Part shown: one piece after another, positions 58,507 through 64,000 of the stretch
Layout of the letters: every line of letters begins with the position of its first letter
Numbering within the stretch: the stretch's first letter is position 1
DNA from: Pantoea sp. SoEX
GTDB taxonomy: Bacteria > Pseudomonadota > Gammaproteobacteria > Enterobacterales > Enterobacteriaceae
Length of the DNA: 64,000 nt
NCBI RefSeq assembly: GCF_009829945.1
Contig: NZ_SZZT01000001.1
Location: 248,001 to 312,000 of the forward strand
Direction of reading: 5' to 3'
Position numbers and translations under genes: made by a program
The notes under the pieces: model-generated
What the model saw: the letters and a program-made list of their open reading frames with translations, nothing else
What the model was told of the DNA's origin: nothing
Database searches by the model: none

Positions 58507-59394
58507 ATGAAAATAGCAATTTTATCTAGAGATAGATCTCTATATTCGTGTCGTCGTTTAATTAAAATTGGTGAACACCGAGGACATAATGTACAAATTA
58601 TTGATCCATTATTATGTTATATAAAAATTCATCACCTTTCTCCTTCTATTTATTATAATGGTAAATTATTGGGTCATTTTGATGCTGTTATTCCTCGGTT
58701 AGGAATATCTAATGCTTTTCACTGCCTAAATTTATTACGTCAATTTGAAATTTGCGGTAGTTATTCCTTAAATAAATCTATATCAATATCTAGAGCACGT
58801 GATAAAATATGTTCATTACAATTATTGTCAGAAGCAGGTATAGATACTCCAGTAACTAGTTTTGTTTCTTGGTATCAAAAAACTACAAACTTAATAAATT
58901 TAGTTGGTGGTGTGCCATTAATAATAAAATTAGTAGAAGGATCTCAAGGAATTGGAGTAGTAATAGCTGAAACATATAGAGCAGCAGAAAGTATAATAGA
59001 TGCATTTCGTGTTATGAATGCCAACATTTTAGTACAAGAATTCATTAAAGAAGCGGAATGTTGTGATATTCGTTGCTTAGTTATTAATAATCAGGTAGTA
59101 GCTGCTATAGAACGAAAATCTAAGATAGGTGATTTTCGTTCTAATTTACATAGAGGAGGAAAAGCTTATCCAGTTGATATCACAGAAAAAGAACGTATGA
59201 TAGCAGTCAAAGCAGCTAATATATTAAATTTAGAAGTAATAGGAGTTGATATTATAAGATCTAATAGAGGACCTTTAATTACAGAAATTAATATTTCTCC
59301 TGGTTTAGAGGGAATAGAGACAATAAGTAAGCTAGATATTGCTAGCAAAATAATTGATCTAATTGAAAAAAGGAATAAAAATACAATAATGTAA
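58507..59394 (+). CDS. rimK: Ribosomal protein S6 glutamate ligase RimK
   Basis: RimK adds glutamates to the C-terminus of ribosomal protein S6. The 295-residue ATP-grasp protein (300 in E. coli) begins [19 protein letters not shown]. It has the ATP-grasp lid and lysine in [20 protein letters not shown], the effector stretch [19 protein letters not shown], and the metal ligands in [21 protein letters not shown] post-translational modification enzyme of this kind is an unexpected survivor in a reduced genome. Confidence 0.95.
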   Translation: MKIAILSRDRSLYSCRRLIKIGEHRGHNVQIIDPLLCYIKIHHLSPSIYYNGKLLGHFDAVIPRLGISNAFHCLNLLRQFEICGSYSLNKSISISRARDKICSLQLLSEAGIDTPVTSFVSWYQKTTNLINLVGGVPLIIKLVEGSQGIGVVIAETYRAAESIIDAFRVMNANILVQEFIKEAECCDIRCLVINNQVVAAIERKSKIGDFRSNLHRGGKAYPVDITEKERMIAVKAANILNLEVIGVDIIRSNRGPLITEINISPGLEGIETISKLDIASKIIDLIEKRNKNTIM

Positions 59395-59409
59395 TAAAAA
59401 TTTTTATTA
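59392..59409. terminator. Bidirectional terminator between rimK and infA
   Basis: TAATAAAAATTTTTATTA is a perfect 18-bp palindrome that starts at the rimK stop codon and lies 20 bases before the infA stop on the other strand. It has A/T pairs only, so its strength is uncertain. Confidence 0.5.
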
Positions 59410-59429
59410 TTTCATTTATTATATAATCA

Positions 59430-59729
<300 letters not shown>

Positions 59730-59732
59730 TTA

Positions 59733-61540
<1,808 letters not shown>

Positions 61541-62119
61541 TTGCACTTGAATATTAGCGAATTAATAAGTCAATATGGATACTTAGCACTTTTTATTGGG
61601 TCCATTGCAGAAGGAGAAACTTTTACATTAATTGGTGGAATAACAATACATGAGGGATTATTGAATTTTACTGGAGTTATATTAGCAACTATGGCTGGCG
61701 GTATACTAGGAGATCAATTACTTTATTGGATAGGACGTAAATATGGAACAAAGATATTACAAAAATTTAAAAGATATAAAAATAAAGTAATTAAAGCTAG
61801 GAGATTAATTAAAAACCAACCTATTTTATTTGTTATAGGTGTTAGATTTATGTATGGTTTTCGGCTTATAGGTCCTATTATCATAGGTGCTAGTAGATTA
61901 AATTCAATGAAGTTTTTTGTTTTAAATGTAGTAGGAGCAGCTATATGGTCATTTATTTTTGTAACTATAGGATTTTATGCTGGCAGTGTTGTTATTCCTT
62001 GGTTATATAAAATTCATTATCATATAAAGCTAATATTATGGTTATTCATTATTATAGTATTGATATCATTAATAAGTTATACTACTTATTTTATTTTTTA
62101 TAAAAAAAATAAAAAATGA
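61541..62119 (+). CDS. yohD: DedA-family membrane protein YohD
   Basis: This is a 192-residue inner-membrane protein of the DedA/SNARE-associated family, whose members act in membrane-lipid homeostasis (some are undecaprenyl-phosphate translocases). SQYGYLALFIGSIAEGETFT, GGILGDQLLYWIGRKYG and the arginine motif VGVRFMYGFRLIGP-like IGVRFMYGFRLIGPIIIGAS follow E. coli YohD (192) closely. The start is TTG at 61541, with AAAGGAG ending 10 bases upstream. It stands far from its E. coli map position, so it is displaced. Confidence 0.9.
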   Translation: MHLNISELISQYGYLALFIGSIAEGETFTLIGGITIHEGLLNFTGVILATMAGGILGDQLLYWIGRKYGTKILQKFKRYKNKVIKARRLIKNQPILFVIGVRFMYGFRLIGPIIIGASRLNSMKFFVLNVVGAAIWSFIFVTIGFYAGSVVIPWLYKIHYHIKLILWLFIIIVLISLISYTTYFIFYKKNKK

Positions 62120-62208
62120 AAAGCAATCCAGCATATATAAAATAATAAATATAACATACTGAATTTTTTAATTAATTTTGAGATATTTAATTTTTCTTGA
62201 TATAATAT

Positions 62209-62253
62209 TATCTCCCTCTCTCCATTATTTTAATAAAGGAGATAAAGGAGATA
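62209..62253. terminator. Purine/pyrimidine-rich imperfect hairpin between yohD and ybhL
   Basis: TATCTCC (62209-62215) pairs with GGAGATA (62247-62253), and TCTCC (62219-62223) with GGAGA (62238-62242). The right side is a short direct repeat of AGGAGATA. It stands between two convergent stop codons and may terminate both genes. Confidence 0.5.
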
Positions 62254-62267
62254 AGGAGTGAAAATCA

Positions 62268-62981
62268 TTATTTATTGCGATCACCGCCAATTCTAAGTAA
62301 TAAAGTAAATAGATTAATAAAATCTAAATACAAAATAAAAGCTCCTAGTATTGAAGCACGACGTAAATTGTTATCATCATTAATATCTATTTTGTTACTA
62401 ATCATTTTTAGTTTTTGAGTATCTGACGCTGTTAAGAAAACAAATAATAAGATGCTTATATATGTTAAAAACCACATTAACAATGAACTTTTTAATATAA
62501 AATTTATTATTGAAGATATTAAGACACCAATTAAACCCATAATTAATATATTATTAAAATGACTTAAGTCTCGCTTTGTAGTATAACCATAAATACTCAT
62601 ACAGCCGAACATTATAGATGTTATGCAAAAAGTAGTAGCAATAGAAGAATTAGTAAAGATCAAAAAAATATGTGACATTACTAATCCAGTTAACATAGAA
62701 TAAAACATGAACATTCCAGTAGTTATTAAACTACTAAAGATATTAAAAAAACTAGAAATAAAAATTGATAAAAACAACTGTATAGTAATTAATGAAAAAA
62801 AAACATTTCTATTATTAAATATACAATCTGTTAATACAGGATTTAGAGAAGCTAACCAAGCTACAAAAGATGTTAGTATTAAACCACAAGTCATCCAACC
62901 ATATACTTGAGTAATATAATAATTATGTAGTTCTCTTGACGCATGCTGTGCAATTGAATCACTTTGTGAATATCGATTCAT
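62268..62981 (-). CDS. ybhL: BAX inhibitor-1 family membrane protein YbhL
   Basis: This is a 237-residue inner-membrane protein with seven hydrophobic segments, of the BI-1/YccA family. YGWMTCGLILTSFVAWLA, SIMFGCMSIYGYTTKRDLSHF, TASDTQKLK and SILGAFILYLDFINLFTLLLR match E. coli YbhL (234). It lies next to moaE, as in E. coli, which separates it from its relative yccA. Family members have been linked to FtsH control or calcium leak; the role of YbhL itself is not settled. Confidence 0.92.
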   Translation of the reverse strand: MNRYSQSDSIAQHASRELHNYYITQVYGWMTCGLILTSFVAWLASLNPVLTDCIFNNRNVFFSLITIQLFLSIFISSFFNIFSSLITTGMFMFYSMLTGLVMSHIFLIFTNSSIATTFCITSIMFGCMSIYGYTTKRDLSHFNNILIMGLIGVLISSIINFILKSSLLMWFLTYISILLFVFLTASDTQKLKMISNKIDINDDNNLRRASILGAFILYLDFINLFTLLLRIGGDRNK

Positions 62982-63359
62982 GATTCATACCTCTTTCAAT
63001 AAAACCAAAACCATAAATGTTAAGCAGAATTTACTTTTCATAAAAAATTATTTTTACAACAATAACTAATAATAACAATTAGTTATTAAAATTATATTTT
63101 TTATTAATAGATAAAATAATTTATTAACTAAAACATCATGTTATTTAACTCCTGTTTATAAAATACTAAGATCAATCATATTACTTTATATTCATATAAT
63201 TTTATTTTTATATAAAAAGAGTAATTATTACAATAAAATTTGATGTAAAATAAAATTTTATTATAAAATAATAACTATTTATTATATTAAAATCAAGAAC
63301 AACACTACCCATAGTAAAATAGGCATACTAATTTTTTATATTTTTATTTTATAGTATAT
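62982..63359. other. Spacer between moaE and ybhL
   Basis: These 378 bases hold no gene and no convincing structure. They lie downstream of moaE and upstream of ybhL, both on the minus strand. The ybhL ribosome binding site GAAAGAGG is at the left end. Confidence 0.5.
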
Positions 63360-63812
63360 CTAATTCCAACGAATTAATGCATCATAATCACTGTTACGTA
63401 CATTAACCCAACGATTACCAAAAATAGTTGTTTCATTTTTCCAAAATAATGCACGAGTTTTTATATGATCTATAATAAATTCTGCAGCAGTAAAAGCTTC
63501 ACTACGGTGAATACTATTAATGCCAATTAAAACAATTTCATTACCAGGAATTAATTTGCCAAAACGATGAATAATTCTAATACGTTGTAAAAACCAGCGA
63601 TTACGTGCTTCAGTAACAATACTGTGCAAAACTTTTTCAGTCATACCTGGGTAATGTTCTAAATTTAATTCTTTTACTTTATCACCAAAATTATGATTTC
63701 GCACTTTTCCAACAAAAATTATTATCGCACCTTCTTCTGAAGAATTAGTTAACCAATAATATTCTTCTGATATATTGAAAGGTTGCTTATTAATATTAAT
63801 TTTAGTTTCCAT
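63360..63812 (-). CDS. moaE: Molybdopterin synthase large subunit MoaE
   Basis: MoaE with MoaD adds two sulfurs to precursor Z to form molybdopterin. The 150-residue protein (E. coli 150) has GAIIIFVGKVRNHNFGD, LNLEHYPGMTEK, the IHRFGKLIPGNEIVLIGI segment, HRSEAFTAAEFIIDHIKTRA and the active lysine region LFWKNETT. It starts one base after the moaD stop, which implies coupled translation of the pair. Confidence 0.95.
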   Translation of the reverse strand: METKININKQPFNISEEYYWLTNSSEEGAIIIFVGKVRNHNFGDKVKELNLEHYPGMTEKVLHSIVTEARNRWFLQRIRIIHRFGKLIPGNEIVLIGINSIHRSEAFTAAEFIIDHIKTRALFWKNETTIFGNRWVNVRNSDYDALIRWN

Positions 63813-63813
63813 T

Positions 63814-64000
63814 TTAACCTCCAGTAACAGGTGGAAAAAATGCTACTTCATCTCCTTCAGTAAGTTGATGATTTATAGAAACCAATGTGTAGTTCACTGC
63901 TACTAATACTTTATTAGAATCAAGAGCTATTTTCCAATAACTACCTTTTTGCGATAGTGCTGAAATTAAAGAACGCACATTTTTATGTTCTTCTAATACA
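63814..64000 (-). CDS. moaD: Molybdopterin synthase sulfur carrier MoaD (partial, 5' end outside window)
   Basis: The C-terminal 61 residues of MoaD are visible; the N-terminus lies beyond the window edge. The sequence ends VSINHQLTEGDEVAFFPP followed by VTGG, as in E. coli. The Gly-Gly end is what MoeB adenylates and what carries the thiocarboxylate. The stop is TAA at 63816-63814. As in E. coli the order is moaD-moaE, so moaA-C may lie just outside. Confidence 0.95.
   Translation of the reverse strand, partial: VLEEHKNVRSLISALSQKGSYWKIALDSNKVLVAVNYTLVSINHQLTEGDEVAFFPPVTGG

Overview
The window is a strongly AT-rich stretch (roughly three quarters A+T by eye) of a bacterial chromosome, with one copy of each housekeeping gene, wide gene-poor spacers and no phage, insertion sequence, CRISPR or plasmid genes. 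Almost every protein is closest to its Escherichia coli namesake, and gene order follows E. coli blocks between about 17 and 26 min with many genes dropped out. This is the signature of a reduced-genome enterobacterial (Enterobacterales) insect endosymbiont. The genus cannot be fixed from this sequence alone; symbionts of the Arsenophonus, Wigglesworthia or stinkbug-symbiont type would all fit.

Layout. 0-11 kb: mnmA, purB, the complete potABCD polyamine importer, mfd. 11-20.5 kb (minus strand): hinT, ptsG, a tatD-family gene, holB, tmk, then a shortened fatty-acid cluster (acpP, fabG, fabD, fabH; plsX and fabF gone), rpmF (too short for a long-ORF screen) and rluC. 21-29 kb: rne, murJ, pyrC, trhO, tRNA-Leu(UAA), tRNA-Cys(GCA), pgsA, tRNA-Ser(UGA). 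29-41 kb: tusE, ompA, lonH, pqiABC, pyrD, asnS, and ompF carrying a 9-bp tandem repeat inside a predicted surface loop. 41-51 kb: aspC, gloC, ycaR (short), ihfB, rpsA, cmk, aroA, serC, serS, dps. 51-64 kb: ompX, a displaced hns, moeB, moeA, dacC, nfsA, rimK, infA, trxB, yohD, ybhL, moaE and the C-terminal part of moaD, cut by the window edge.

How the genes work together. The cell keeps a real Gram-negative envelope: OmpA, OmpF and OmpX porins or barrels, PqiABC lipid transport, MurJ, DacC and PgsA. It imports glucose (PtsG) and polyamines (PotABCD). It keeps nucleotide synthesis (PurB, PyrC, PyrD, Cmk, Tmk), aromatic and serine/aspartate metabolism (AroA, SerC, AspC), wobble-uridine tRNA modification (MnmA, TusE, TrhO), repair-coupled transcription (Mfd), nucleoid proteins (IHF-beta, Dps, H-NS) and a molybdopterin branch (MoaD, MoaE, MoeA, MoeB).

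I found no clearly new multi-gene system. The unusual points are local: the porin loop repeat, tandem duplications carrying -10 boxes before rne and tusE, an RNase E whose scaffold has eroded but whose C-terminal PNPase-binding tail is kept, a moeB without a normal start codon, mutually exclusive hairpins before ycaR, and several long perfect palindromes used as terminators or operators.
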